Of a DNA stretch of 64,000 bases, positions 1-10,666 are shown in pieces. How positions within the stretch are numbered: the first letter of the stretch is position 1; each line of letters begins with the position of its first letter. The DNA comes from Lucinisca nassula (taxonomy: Eukaryota; Mollusca; Bivalvia; Lucinida; Lucinidae). Below the pieces are notes generated by a model. The model did not search any database and had not been told where the DNA came from. It saw only the letters and a program-made list of their open reading frames with translations. The stretch is from assembly GCA_963580285.1 (NCBI GenBank), contig OY757016.1, positions 41,183,124 to 41,247,123 on the forward strand, in the 5' to 3' direction. Made by a program: the position numbers and the translations under genes.

Positions 1-195
1 CTGCTTTCAGTATAGATTGTGGTGCTCGTTAGAACCGCCTCAATGAGGCGGATCTAACGAGTACCCACAATCTATGTTTTTGAGCAAAAATAAGACAGAT
101 AATGTATACCCCCAAAAACCGCGGGTTTCCCTATATAAAGTGGGGTTTAGGGGGTGTTCATTTCACGGACGGGTTATCGCGATGTACCATTATAA
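1..195. repeat. B-family palindromic element, left-truncated by the window
   Basis: It opens inside the central hairpin (ATTGTGG, GCTCGTTAGAACCGCCTC, loop, reverse). To the right are the family's GGGTATAC, CTATATAAAGTGGGG and CACGGAC..GTTATCGCGATG end. Confidence 0.75.
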
Positions 196-229
196 GGGAC
201 TTTTTTTGGATGTGGACTTGGATAGACAT

Positions 230-560
230 TTAGACAAAACAAGTGTCCTTTATGACGGCCATTTTCCGAGACCAACTAACTTTGAACACTTCACGCTTTT
301 CAAATTTCTGGTGTATCCCTTGCATCCACGTAAACACAGCTGGCATTAAGGGAATGTGTGGCGGCCGTAAAAAGTCCCCATGCCCTTCATCAAAGTGTAG
401 ACTATATTTTCTAGACATTTGGGATAATTGATGTCATTGTAGAATTTTGAAAATAACTGAGGGTCAGAAACTTTGAAAATATTTGAGGGTTACTGATGAG
501 GCCTAATTGGCTGAAATTTGTTAGTTTGACGAAGAAAAACGTGTACACTCCATTTGTTAA
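230..560. repeat. F-family dispersed repeat fragment
   Basis: It shares 'GGCGGCCGTAAAAAGTC', 'CCCTTCATCAAAGTG', 'TTTTCTAGACATT' and 'GGGTTACTGATGAGGCC' blocks with 3480-4140 and 50200-50560. The short ORFs here are repeat sequence. Confidence 0.6.
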
Positions 561-904
561 TCTCTTAGCTCAAAAGGAAAGACCATATTCATCAACTCGC
601 GCTTGAGCGAAAACTACGTTTTCTAACTTAGAAATTTGTTTCGTGGAAAGTTCCTAACGATGCGGTGCATATAAATTCTGTAGGACAAACTTTAAATTCG
701 AGTTCATGTGTAACCATTCTTACTATAATGTTTGATCCACCAGTAACCATTTAATAAATACCTATGATCATTGACGAACAGTATAGGCCTAGATCAGAAA
801 TATGCGGCGTCTGGTCATGGTCTATCTGTCTACTTAAAGCTGATTAGATTATGCAAAACTTGCAACAAAGAAAACAAATATGATATCCCTAAATATATAT
901 ATAA

Positions 905-1325
905 TCAAAGTACTGTGAGTACTGGTGGGTCGATTGTCTCTGAATGTAGATTAGGAAAATGGGCATGAACGGGGACTTAGACTGTTTCGTTTAACCCTTA
1001 AAATCCTGTACTGCCCTTATCAGACGCTGCATTTTCGGCATCTGATCCTGGAATTCCTGTACTGTAAGCAAACAGTGTAGATCCTGATCAGATTCTGCGG
1101 CGTCTGATCTGGGTCTACACCATTTGCCAAGCCCAACCCATGATTCCAGCCCAGATTCTACAGACAACCGTTTGCACAACACGCTGACCTCACTGCGATA
1201 AAATTCTATAAATAAGTTACATGGATTTCCTACAAATCTCAGTGATAGTCACGTGGACTCCAGCACTAATGTAGGCTTTGTCCTTATAACTTTGGGTCGA
1301 TTGAAAACAATCGACCCAAAACATT
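905..1325. repeat. H-family element with two inverted-repeat blocks
   Basis: It contains a GTGTAGATCCTGATCAGA / TCTGATCTGGGTCTACAC palindrome (about 1070-1127) and a TTGGGTCGATT / AATCGACCCAA palindrome (about 1291-1320). The same blocks recur near 4490-4820, 23775-23830, 30350-30570, 31200-31700 and 50912-50985. Confidence 0.6.
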
Positions 1326-1389
1326 ACCTGTTCAGATCAAGTGAAAGATTCTATGAGTCAAAAATTGAGTAAAATTATTTTCCTTTCAG

Positions 1390-1544
1390 GACAATGATAA
1401 TAGTTGGCGCTGTGTTCGGTGGCTTGGTTTTTATTGCAACTGCTGTTCTATTTATAGCATGCATATACTGCCTTTGCAAGAACAGCAAAGCTCCTCAGCC
1501 ATTTGGTGGCAGAGTGCTGCCAGTGAATTCAAACACCGTTTACG
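1390..1544 (+). CDS. Gene 1 transmembrane exon
   Basis: Acceptor CCTTTCAG at 1382-1389 and donor GTAAGT at 1545. 155 bases, phase 2 in, phase 1 out. It encodes TMIIVGAVFGGLVF, the rest of the span ending CIYCLCKN, and a stretch ending NTVY. No stop in frame. Confidence 0.88.
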
Positions 1545-4500
1545 GTAAGTTATCATTACGCTAACACACCGTGCGATATACAGTAAAATTCCCATATTAA
1601 GACCAACTTGTGGCTGTTCAAAAGTAGTCTTAAAACCACATTTGGGGCTGTTCAAAAGTGGTCTTAAGACCACTTTTGAACAGTCCCAAAGGTGGTCTCT
1701 GACCATGGGACACTGGGTGTAAAAACACAAAGAAAGTAAAATTCCCATATTAAGACCAACTTGTGGCTGTTCAAAAGTAGTCTTAAAACCACATTTGGGG
1801 CTGTTCAAAAGTGGTCTTAAGACCACTTTTGAACAGTCCCAAAGGTGGTCTCTGACCATGGGACACTGGGTGTAAAAACACAAAGGAAGAATAACTACAC
1901 CCTTTTAAATAAGCTTTTTAAAGGTGCATTATTGAGCTACCGGGTCTCAATTTTTTTTCTGGATTTTATCTTCAATGCATACTCCTTTGTCATGTGTACA
2001 CTTTTGGAGCCAAATACAGCTTCAGAACTTTGTTAAAATGGTCGTTTTCATTCGTGTTTACCCTTAGCTCTGAACCTGTGTTCGGAATTTCTGTTCTAAA
2101 AATAAATCTGTCACTTTACACATACATGGCAACAGTATCGTCTCTGAGTGTCGTTACTTATGGCATGGTATTCAGCGTCATATTTTTTTCCGATTCAGGC
2201 ATGGCCTAAGCAAACAAGGGCAAAAATGAACGTCGCATAACGTCATATATGGGGATTCTATTTTTGTCACGAACTAAAAATAGATCTAACTAGTGTTCGA
2301 AACCTAGTTAGGGAATCCCTCTCAAACTCGTTTACCTGTAATCATAATTGTTCGCATTTTTGCATAAAATGCATTTATTTGTATTGTTTTAAAGAAAAAT
2401 ACCGGCTATATGTATTTTATTTTTGGAAGCATTTTTTCCAGATAGCTCAATAATGCACCTTTAAAGCAGAATTTGACTTAATTTTATGTGGTCTTAATAG
2501 CGGAATTTTACTGCAGTTCAGTCTTTCATACCTCCAAAATGGCTACCTTTTCCGATGAAAATGATTGATATTTTTTTTTATTCATACTCCAAACATAGAT
2601 TGTGGGTGCTCGTTTGAACCGCCTCCAACAATCTAAGTCTAGGAGCAGAAACAAGCAAAATAATGTTTGTTTGTTTGTTTGTTTGTATTCAAGTTTAAAG
2701 GCCCAGTCAACACTATTTAGGTCAAAGCCTGTCAGTTTACCTATCCACACTTTTCCTTGGCAAGTGTATACGTAAGAAGTTAACCAGTACAGTTCACATT
2801 CTTTCGCCAGAAACTGACAACTGCCCTTCTTGAATTAACAAAATAATGTGGATCCCCCTGAAACCGCAGTTTTCTCTATAAAACTGTGGGTTTAGAGGTG
2901 GCGTTCATTTCACGGACTTATCATGATGTAAAAAAAGCATCCCATGAAAAGATGACAAAATAAGTTAAGTATCATAAATTTTCATCTTGCATGTAAGGCT
3001 CTCGTTGCCATTTGCGACTCAACGGCGTTTTGAATTTTAATATTTATGAACATGCTCAATATTAGAAGCCTCCGTGGTGCAGTGGTTACGTGACTCGCCT
3101 TGAAAACCAGGGGTAGCAGGATCGATCGTGGGCTTCTCCAGACTTTCAGATGAGTCTTTAAACCGAGGTCCCGTCTCTGTATGACAATAGCTGTTGGTGG
3201 GACGTAAAACTCAAACACTCACTCACTCATGCCCAATATTATTCTCAACAAGTTTGACAAGTATTTAACGAAATGCCCTTTTTATATTTTTTTCTGATTT
3301 TATTGTATGTATATGAACATGGCGAAAATCATTCTCAGTTGTTTTGAGCATGAAAAAGTGTTTGTTTTGAGTTAAACGGCATATTAAACATTGTTTAGGC
3401 CATATCAAGCCGGTCAGTTTACTCAACTTCACTTTTCCTAGGTAGACTAGGTGGTTTGGTTACATTTTCTAGTCCTTTTGGATCATTGGCTCCACTGCGG
3501 TAATTCGAAAATATCTGAGGGTCACTGATGTGGCCTAATTGGCCGTACTATCTAATCTGGCTCAGAAAAAAACCTGTACACTCTACAGTTTTCGGTTATA
3601 TGCTGTAGTCCTTGCTTCCAGAGGATTACCCTTTTTATAGAGCACATTTAACTTCACAACAGCTGGTTTTAAGAGAATGTTGTCGGCCGAAAAATGTCTC
3701 CCTGCCCTTCATCATAGTGTGGGTTAAATTTTCTAGACGTTAGGGATCAAAGAAGTGTCCAGTTATAGAACATATTTAACTCCATCACAGCTTGTGTTAA
3801 GGGAATGTGTGGTGGCCATATAAACTTCTAACTGCCCTTCATCATAGTGTGGGTTAAATTTTCTAGACGTTAGGGATCAAAGAATTGTCCAGTTATAGAA
3901 CATATTTAACTCCATCACAGCTTGTGTTAAGGGAATGTGTGGTGGCCGTATAAACTTCTAACTGCCCTTCATCATAGTGTGGGTTAAATTTTCTAGTCAT
4001 TCCATTGCGGAAATTGAAAATATCTGAGGGTCACTGATGAGGCCTCATTGGCCGAAACTAGCAAGTCTGACCCAGAAATAACTTGTACACTCTACTGTTG
4101 AATCCTTGTATACAAAGGATTGCCATTTTATAGAAAATATTATAAATAAGCGACTGAGCTATAGTCTTTCAAAACGCAGTGAGACGTGACCGCACTTTTA
4201 ATTTTGGACTAGTCCGTGTTTTAGGTAAGTCGCTTTCAGTTGAGATTTTACATTGGGAGATAAAGTTTTACTGAGATTCGTACTGCATCATACTAACCAC
4301 TTGTCCACGACTTTTACATAATGGCATTATCAAAATAACTTATTTATAATTTTAAAATCCTGTGAAAAAATAAACAAAATGGAATAGTCTTGCCACGCTT
4401 GAACGTTGAACTCTCAAGGGTCGTTGATAAACTATACCGGGCCGGCGATGAAAATTGGTAAGCGTATTGGTCTATATTTACTTTTGGAGTCGATTGTTTT

Positions 4501-7035
4501 TCAATCGATCAAAAGTAACTAAGCATAGAGGCTCTTCAGTTCCGATTTCCGCGTGACTAGCATCGATTTGTAGGAAATCCACATGCCGGTTGTTTATGGC
4601 AGTGCTCAGAGCGATGTGAGAAAAAAGTAAAATCTAGACTGGGCTCATGCACTGGATAATTGACAAACAGTGAAGACCCAGATCTGACGCCGCATTGCGC
4701 GGTGTCTGATCAGGGTCTTCACTGTTTGCTTAAAAAACTGCAATTTAAGGATCAAAGGGAACAATTTAAGTCTCAGTTCAAGGCTATTTTCCCAGCCTAC
4801 ACACAGAAACAATCGACCCACCAGTGCACCACATAACTTAATTTTATGGGAAATGGGAACACCTTCAGGGGAGACAACTCCTGCAAAAGTATTTTTGTCT
4901 CCCATGTCAATAGGGATCAACTCTTAAAGGAAAGAATTTGCTCCTATGGGGCAAATTCTTTCCTTTAAGAGTAGACCCCTTTTCAGTGAGACAGGGCTTA
5001 TAGAAAACCGAACAGGAAGTTCCGAAAGTTGTCTTCCTTTGAAATATGGCGGAAAAATCTGCCAGGTGTTCCCATTCCCCTTAATAAAATTTAAAAAGAT
5101 ATCCCGATCAAGCCATTTTGTTTGATTTGAGATTTAACGTCCCCGTCAACACTGTAAAGGTCATTTTGGAGACGTTGCTTCCAATTTTGTGGGACTTTTA
5201 CCCGACATTGAGATGAAATGACATCTCAAGCCCTGTCGCAAAATGAAACCAATAGGGTTTATAAGCATGGACGAATCCCCCTATCAAGCCAGCCCTGCTG
5301 AACTGGCACTGTGGTGAACCATCAGTAGTTCGAACAACCCCTATCTCGAACCATTTCATGGTCCCAGAGGTGTTTGAGCCATTGAAGTTCGGTTTACAGA
5401 GGACTTCGTTATAACGACAGTATTTGTTCTCCAACATTGTGCCGTTATACAGAAATGGCCGTTATTAAGAATCCCAGTTTGGAGTATGATAGGTAAGACC
5501 TTTTCCCCATCATTTCTCCAAGAAACAAATGTTATAGATATTTGTTAGAATCGCCTCGAGGAGGCGATTCTAACATATTTCTATAACATTTGTTTCTTGG
5601 AGTCCCCGATGCGATTCTAACAAATATCTATAACATTTGTTTCTTGGAGTACATGTATTAGATTACAAGACTCTTTCATGACTATGGACTCGATTTCCGA
5701 GGGAAGCCCACGCCGCTCAGAACCGAGGCTAAGCCTTTACCTAAGTAAACATTCCATTCAAAATGCCGTTCTTGCATAAATATCTATGCGCATGGCTGTT
5801 TGATGCCATTGTCAAATGGTCCGAAAGCCGTGCTCAAACAGCAAAAATCATGTTCAAATCATGAAATTCGCGTGCTGTTTGAACATGGATTTTGAGCTTT
5901 TGATATCGCAATACGGGCCTTGCTTTGTTTACCTTACGTTGAGCGACGTAACGTTATCGCCCTGAACGTAGCGTTTTAGGGTTCTATGATGACGTCAGAT
6001 GGTTACTGCGTAATAACGTCATTGTAAACAACATTCTGAACTGGCCGCCATGTTGGTTCGCCGGTTGCATTTGAAGAGTTTATATGGAGCTTTGGGGCAT
6101 TTTCGTCAAAATTTGCTGTCGGAATCGTAAGTTATGCAAGAACAACGATCATCCATGGTTATTTCATTGCATTAACATTTGCCGGATCCCTCGGAAGATA
6201 TTTGAACATTCGGCCTGGCGGCCTCATGTTCAAACAGCTTCCTCGGGACCCGGCGAATGTTAATGCAACAAAATTCATGGTTGATCCCTATATTCTTGCA
6301 TAAATACCTATGCGCATTGCTGTTTGAAGTCATTGTCAAATGGACCAAAAGCCGTGCTTAGACTGAAAACCATGTTCACATCATGAAATTCGCGTGCTGT
6401 TTGAGCTTTTGATATCACAAGACGGGCCTTGCTTTGTTACCTTACGTTGAGCGACGTTACAATATCGTCATGAACGCAGCGTTTTAGGGTTCAATGATGA
6501 CGTCAGATGGTTACTGCATAACAACGTCATTGTAGACAACATTCTGAACTGGCCGCCATGTTGGTTCGCCGGTCGCATTTGAAGAGTTTAAATGGAGTTT
6601 ATATGGCGCTTTGGGGCGTTTTCGTCAAAATTTGCTGTCGGAATCGTAAGTTATGCAAGAACAACGATCATCCGTGGTTATTTCATTGCATTTACATTTG
6701 TCGGATCCCTCGGAAGATATTTGAACATTCGGGCTAGCGGCTTCATGTTCAAACAGCTTCCTCGGGACCCGGCAAATGTTAATGCATGAAAAACCATGGT
6801 TGATCCCTATATTATAACGAGTTTTGCGGTTATAACGAATTTCTGTATAAAGAGAGTTGACTCTATATTTCTTTCAGTCCACAACACACCTTATGGACAG
6901 CCACCTCCAAGCTACAACCAGTACAGTGCCTTCCCGAGTTCTTCAACAAGCCTACCGCAAGTTTATAATGACCCCGGATATCCCCCAGGGTTTGTCAGTG
7001 GCACAGCGGACCATCCTCCGCCGTACAAACTTTGA
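1390..7035 (+). CDS. Gene 1 (partial): paralog of gene 2; join of 1390-1544 and 6878-7035, 5' exons outside window
   Basis: Two exons give the C-terminal 103 residues: a membrane span (TMIIVGAVFGGLVF and an Ala/Leu/Ile/Cys run), the CKNSKAPQ juxtamembrane part, and a tail with PPPSY, a YPPG motif and a terminal PPPYKL. The intron is 5.3 kb with GTAAGT and TTTCAG ends. I see no signal-peptide or six-cysteine exon in 1-1389, so these should lie to the left of the window. The tail is shorter than that of gene 2 (two PPxY motifs rather than three) and ends directly on PPPY-KL. Same strand, order and phases as gene 2 indicate tandem duplication. Confidence 0.85.
1582..1887. repeat. 153-bp tandem duplication in the gene 1 intron
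   Basis: Two near-identical 153-bp copies start at 1582 and 1735. Each contains the inverted pair TGTTCAAAAGTGGTCTTAAG / ACCACTTTTGAACA. Because 153 is a multiple of three, an ORF on the - strand reads through both; it is not a gene. Confidence 0.85.
1917..2466. mobile_element. Small DNA transposon with about 20-bp terminal inverted repeats
   Basis: The left end AAAGGTGCATTATTGAGCTA is matched by its exact reverse complement at the right end (about 2446-2466). The flanks allow a TA target duplication. No transposase frame is visible, so it is non-autonomous. Confidence 0.65.
2521..2932. repeat. B-family element interrupted by a SINE
   Basis: B sequence (ACATAGATTGTGGGTGCTCG, CCGCCTCC) is broken at AAAATAATG and resumes at 2845 with TGGATCCCCCTGAAACC, CTCTATAAAACTGTGGG and TTCACGGACTTATCATGATG. 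Confidence 0.65.
2660..2844 (-). repeat. S3 SINE, 5'-truncated, nested in a B element
   Basis: On the - strand the copy runs from TTCAAGAAGGGCAGTTGTC through CTTTCGCCAGAAACTG (reverse) to a TTAAACTTGAATACAAAC tail with CAAA repeats. AAAATAATG is present on both sides and is the likely target-site duplication. Confidence 0.7.
3066..3233 (+). repeat. S1 tRNA-derived SINE
   Basis: The head GCCTCCGTGGTGCAGTGG gives an A-box-like TGGTGCAGTGG; GGATCGATCGT is a mutated B box. The body has CTTCTCCAGACTTTCAGATG and the tail GGGACGTAAAACTCAAACA with ACTC repeats. Flanking ATGCTCAATATTA / ATGCCCAATATTA is a 13-bp target duplication with one mismatch. Confidence 0.8.
3480..4150. repeat. F-family repeat with internal 124-bp tandem copies
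   Basis: TTCTAGACGTTAGGGATCAA occurs at about 3731 and 3855, giving a 124-bp period over about 3640-3990. Two GAGGGTCACTGATG-type blocks flank the array. No coding potential. Confidence 0.75.
4480..4830. repeat. H-family element
   Basis: It has AGTCGATTGTTTTTCAATCGAT near 4492 (paired arms) and a GTGAAGACCCAGATCTGACG / GTCTGATCAGGGTCTTCAC palindrome near 4671-4730, the same arrangement as 905-1325. Confidence 0.55.
4921..4971. repeat. Perfect short hairpin
   Basis: CTCTTAAAGGAAAGAATTTG..C and its exact reverse complement (21 paired bases) flank TCCTATGGG, whose TCC/GGG can extend the stem. It looks like the core of a small inverted-repeat element. Confidence 0.8.
5119..5290 (-). repeat. S4 SINE, 3' part only
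   Basis: On the - strand it contains CTATTGGTTTCATT, TGAGATGTCATTTCATCTCA, CCCACAAAATTGGAAGCAAC and a GTTGACGGGGACGTTAAATC tail. The 5' half is missing or highly diverged toward 5440. Confidence 0.7.
5525..5660. repeat. Palindrome element with a repeated right arm
   Basis: CCAAGAAACAAATGTTATAG, TTGTTAGAATCGCCTCGAGG and their reverse complements form a hairpin at 5525-5602; the right arm is then repeated once (5603-5660). The centre resembles the A/B hairpin. Confidence 0.7.
5772..6810. repeat. About 520-bp tandem direct repeat, two copies
   Basis: Copy 1 (5772-6294) and copy 2 (6295-6810) share CTTGCATAAATA, ACGTTGAGCGACGT, TGATGACGTCAGATGG and TTTCGTCAAAATTTGCTGTC with few differences. A diverged inverted copy lies at about 17335-17775 in gene 2 intron 1. 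The ORF at 6592-6789 lies in copy 2 and lacks support as a gene. Confidence 0.8.
6878..7035 (+). CDS. Gene 1 last exon (PPxY tail and stop)
   Basis: Acceptor TTTCTTTCAG, then the completed Val codon and HNTPYGQPPPSYNQY, a Ser-rich linker, YNDPGYPPGF and the terminal PPPYKL; TGA at 7033-7035. Homologous to gene 2 exon 4. The 3' UTR soon runs into repeat G (from about 7105). Confidence 0.88.
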
Positions 7036-7104
7036 TGAGTGAAGATAGAATTTTAGAAACAGAAGTGTATAAATATTAATGGGGAGAGATTGTGATAGAG
7101 AGTC

Positions 7105-7345
7105 CAAAAGACCAATTGAGCCCCGCCAAGCGAATTTGTGTCTTCGAGCATTCCGTAATGACAAATTTTAACTGCGCATGCCCAGCCATTCAGAGGGGCC
7201 AGGGATATGGCTTTCTGTCAGAAGGTTCCTCTTGATTCACTGCTTGTATGAGCGAGCAGCGAAGGTTCTGGCGAGACTGCGCTGATGCGCAGGCTCGCCT
7301 GAACCTTCGCTGCTCGCATAGGCGATAAGTGCCAACATCGCTTGA
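7105..7345 (+). repeat. G-family element with inner palindrome
   Basis: GCGAGCAGCGAAGGTTCTGG and the complementary CCTGAACCTTCGCTGCTCGC pair at about 7251-7318. The whole block recurs in inverted orientation at 29075-29310. It starts about 70 bases after the gene 1 stop codon, probably within the 3' UTR. Confidence 0.75.
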
Positions 7346-7463
7346 CGGGGCCCAATTAATGAATTTTATGACAGTGTCTGCATTTCGATATACTATCACT
7401 TTGTCAAGGTCCTGGTAAACCCCAAGATATAACGAGAAAAGTGGGCTAAACGGGGTATACTAT

Positions 7464-8030
7464 AAGAATCTTATATGGGTGTGAGGGGTGGGTTGAAAAA
7501 TCCGTCCTGAGGCACAGTGTCCGGCTTCACGAGGCTTGCCGAGTGATGCCGGACAGTGTTTTCGAGAGACGGATTTTTCTATCCAAAAATCCGTCCCGAG
7601 GGACACTGTCCGGCATCACGAGGCTTGCCGAGTGATGCCGGACAGTGATCCCGAGGGACGGATTTTTCTATCCACCCCTCACACCCATATTGGATTCTTT
7701 TTCTTGCATACCTTCCATTTCTATTGCGAATTTTTAATGCTGCTGTCACTTCGGTTACCAACGTCCGCGGTATTGTGTTGACATTGCAGGAATGTAAAGT
7801 GACGTCACGGATCCTGCATGACGTCAACCTTAACGACGGCGCACACAAGGTCGTAATCAACCAGTGCATTTATCAAACACGCGATTATATTCGATTTGGG
7901 GTCGGAACACCAGGGTCAGAACATAAATTTCTATCCCAGGGTAAAATCGCAGATTTCCTTGTCTGGTGTGCAAGAAATTATTTTCCTTATTTCTGCACCA
8001 GGGGTATAGATTATTGAAATTCATTTGAAC
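7464..8030. repeat. Palindromic element plus associated repeat arm
   Basis: AAGAATCTTATATGGGTGTG is paired with CACACCCATATTGGATTCTT at 7680-7700, around two inner CCGTCC..GGACACTGTCCGG hairpins. To about 8030 follows 'GTCGGAACACCAGGGTCAGA', also found at 25946-26030 beside a sister palindrome. Confidence 0.75.
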
Positions 8031-8092
8031 CGCATCATCGAGGTGGTTCTAACTAGTAACTAATTTCTATTATTATAGCAGAAATGTAGAAA

Positions 8093-8187
8093 ATATCACA
8101 AATATTCATCCCACGTTATTTTGACAAACGTATGGTTTACAGTGGCATACGTTAGTTTTATCATTTCTATTTGCATGAAGAAAATTT

Positions 8188-8245
<58 letters not shown>

Positions 8246-8430
8246 AGAGAGTGGAAGCTCACTGCTATCGACCCTCATGATAGACAAACCTGGAGATCTG
8301 GTGTGAGATCTGCCATGCATGCAGCAAGCGAGCTTCCTGGAAGGGGGCCCATTTATGTAGATGTTGCCATGTACCTGTAAGTAAATCCAAACTCCGATGA
8401 TGATGATGATGATGATGATGATGATACGGA
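8093..8430. repeat. Microsatellites (AG)n and (GATGAT)n in otherwise unassigned sequence
   Basis: An AG run spans about 8190-8253 and a GAT run about 8396-8424. ORFs with RERERE or SLSLSL translations here are microsatellite artefacts. Confidence 0.9.
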
Positions 8431-8624
8431 TGATGAAAATTTGGTCACGGGCATGCATATGCTGCATAGCGAAACTGTGAACAGATAGCTCGGACGCTCA
8501 GGCTGAGCTGAATATTTGCTGTACATGTATGTATGTCTGAAGCCCCATTTTAGCTTGCTTGGTCTCATCTATATTTAAATATTTAATTTTTCAGTGCAGG
8601 AAACCCCTATAGTTAACTATATGG

Positions 8625-8920
8625 CCGCAGGTCCCCGCCCATCGGGGCTTGGAGAAATAGATTGGTCTGCTTGATGGTTCCACCAAGAGTTCAAAACGAC
8701 AGCACATGAGTACTGTTAAACCGCTTAGAGGGTGTAAGCCTGCCCACACAAAGTGGTGCGAGATGGAGCGTCCCTACATATAAACCCCTTTGGTTGTTTG
8801 AGGCGGCAGGATTTGAGATGCCATTTCATCTCAATGTGGGGTAAAAGTCCCACACAGTTGGAAGCAACATCTCCAAAATAATATAAATAGTGTTGACGGG
8901 AACGTAAAACCTCAGTTCAT
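8625..8920 (+). repeat. S4 SINE
   Basis: CCCGCCCATCGGGGCTTGG head, GTTAAACCGCTTAGAGG middle, TCATTTCATCTCAATGTGGG, and a GTGTTGACGGGAACGTAAAAC tail. Full length but diverged. Confidence 0.8.
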
Positions 8921-8929
8921 AGAGTGTTC

Positions 8930-9340
8930 ATGTATTATTGAATTTATAAATTCAATAATACATGGTCACGAATGCAAGATTCTATTGATCATATGACATT
9001 TAAAACGCAATTTATTCACCAGTTTTTACAAACATGTCAATATTCAGCCATTAGTAAACGCGACGTCGTTAAGGACGTCGTACATGTAACTAATTTGCAA
9101 ATTTAATCTACTAGGGGATTATCGAATTAATTACATGGCGTTATTACATTCTCAGACGCGACGTCATATGATAATTATAGGGTCATAATGTTGTTCAAAC
9201 CTCGATGAATGCATGATAATTAAGTGACGTCAAAATATTTTTTCCTATATACTAAAATAAATGCACGACGGTAACGTGATGACATCAACGGCGCTCTTTA
9301 GCTACTGGTTGCAATTGTTCTCTCGATTCTATTTTAAGCC
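8930..9340. repeat. Palindrome-containing element related to 17808-18416
   Basis: TATTATTGAATTTATAAATT with its inverse starts the block, followed by 'GATCATATGACATTTAAAAC' and CGACGTCATATGATAA motifs shared with the 17.8-18.4 kb duplication. No coding signal. 9341-9555 shows nothing recognisable. Confidence 0.45.
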
Positions 9341-9557
9341 TCAAACAAGAAGTTTGCGTCTCATAATGGATAGCAAATAATGTAAATATAAATCAAGATA
9401 TTAAAATGTACATATTGTTTTTATTATTATGTTTTTTGTTGTCATATAGTGTCTCATGTGCCTTTTTAGGCAGGATCTCGAATATTTTTAGTTGTAACGT
9501 AACATGTTGAATAAACTATGTGCTCTATAAATACATGTTCTCTATCTTTAAAGCTGG

Positions 9558-9877
9558 AAGTGTGTGTGTGTGTGAATTCGGGTTTAACGTCGCTTTAAAA
9601 AATTTTTCAGTCATATCACGACGGTGTCTGGTTGCGACAGGGAGCTCAATACTCACATTTATAGTGCTGCCTCACTGACACATTACATGATACCACACCC
9701 AGTCACATTATCCTGACACTGGGTCGACCAGTCCTACCTCTACCCCGTAAATCTGAGTGCCAAGCGAGGAGCAGCTAGTACCATTTTTAACGACTTTGGT
9801 ATGTCGCGGCCCGGGATCGAACCCGTGACCTCCCGTTCCCCGGAGCGGACACTCTACCAACTGAGCTATCGGGGTCG
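9558..9877 (-). repeat. S2 tRNA-derived SINE, full length
   Basis: On the - strand the head CCCCGATAGCTCAGTTGG and B box GGTTCGATCCC are intact; the body ends CGACGTTAAACCCGAATTC and CA repeats. TTAAAGCTGGAAG flanks both sides, a clean 13-bp target duplication. Confidence 0.9.
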
Positions 9878-9907
9878 GTAATTAAAGCTGGAAGAAATGA
9901 CCACCTA

Positions 9908-10186
9908 GAAAACATGCCTATATAATTTTGATCCCCTTGAACCCCACTTTTATATAGTAAAATGGGGTTTTACTTGGGTAATGCTTATTTTTGTAATTTC
10001 TTTTCTTAAATATCGATTGTGGGCACTCGTTAGAACCGCCTCGATGAGGCGGTTCTAACGTGTACCTTAAATCTATATTTTGAGAAGGAATAAGAAAAGG
10101 GTCAGAATTTTTCATCTTAAAATTTTCGTGTTTTTTTTTTCACGGTAACATTTACAATGTATTTGTATAGGCCGGTTTTCGTAATG
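9908..10186 (+). repeat. A-family palindromic MITE-like element
   Basis: ACATGCCTATATAATTTTGA starts the left end and TATAGGCCGGTTTTCGTAATG closes the right. The central hairpin is CTCGTTAGAACCGCCTC / GAGGCGGTTCTAACG. Confidence 0.8.
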
Positions 10187-10257
10187 AGGCTGAAAAATGA
10201 CTCGAACATCGGTAGGTCGTTCAGCATGGCTGATTCAAACATTCTATTGAGTCCCTT

Positions 10258-10545
10258 CTGCCCCCCGCCCATCGTGGCTTGAAGAAATAGATTGGGTTGC
10301 ATGATGCTTTAGCGCAGAGCTGAAACCGACCTCACATAAGTACTGGTAAACCGCTTACGAGGAAAAGTTGTGTGAGTAGGACCGTCCATGCACATCAATC
10401 CTATTGGTTTTATTGTGCGGCAGGGCATGAGATGTCATTTCATCTCAATGTTACGTAAAAGTCCAACAAAATTGGAAGCAACGTCTCCAAAATGACATAA
10501 ACAGTGTTGATGGGGATGTTAGACCTCAAATCAACCAACCAACCA
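10258..10545 (+). repeat. S4 SINE with target duplication
   Basis: It runs from CCCGCCCATCGTGGCTTG to a TCAACCAACCAACCAA tail. TCTATTGAGTC precedes the head and follows the tail, an 11-bp target duplication. Confidence 0.85.
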
Positions 10546-10666
10546 ATCTATTGAGTCGCTAAAAATCTCCCCAACACAATTAAGGTTTTTAGCTTGAAAA
10601 GGTCTGCTGCATGTTATTAAAAAACTCGCCTCATCGAGAACACGTAAAATACCTTTATATACTTAA

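Noticed and set aside
1452..1883. 143-residue - strand ORF with two identical halves
   Set aside because: It spans the 153-bp tandem duplication and part of the gene 1 membrane exon in antisense; no protein family features.
6592..6789. 65-residue ORF just upstream of the gene 1 last exon as an extra exon
   Set aside because: It lies in the second copy of a 520-bp repeat; the first copy has a changed frame, and there is no matching exon in gene 2.
8171..8467. RERERE and SLSLSL ORFs suggesting an RS-domain protein
   Set aside because: Pure AG microsatellite translation.
9780..9870. tRNA-like sequences with intact B boxes at S1, S2, S3 and S5 heads
   Set aside because: Each is fused to a SINE body with the shared 3' tail and has target duplications, so these are SINE heads and not tRNA genes.
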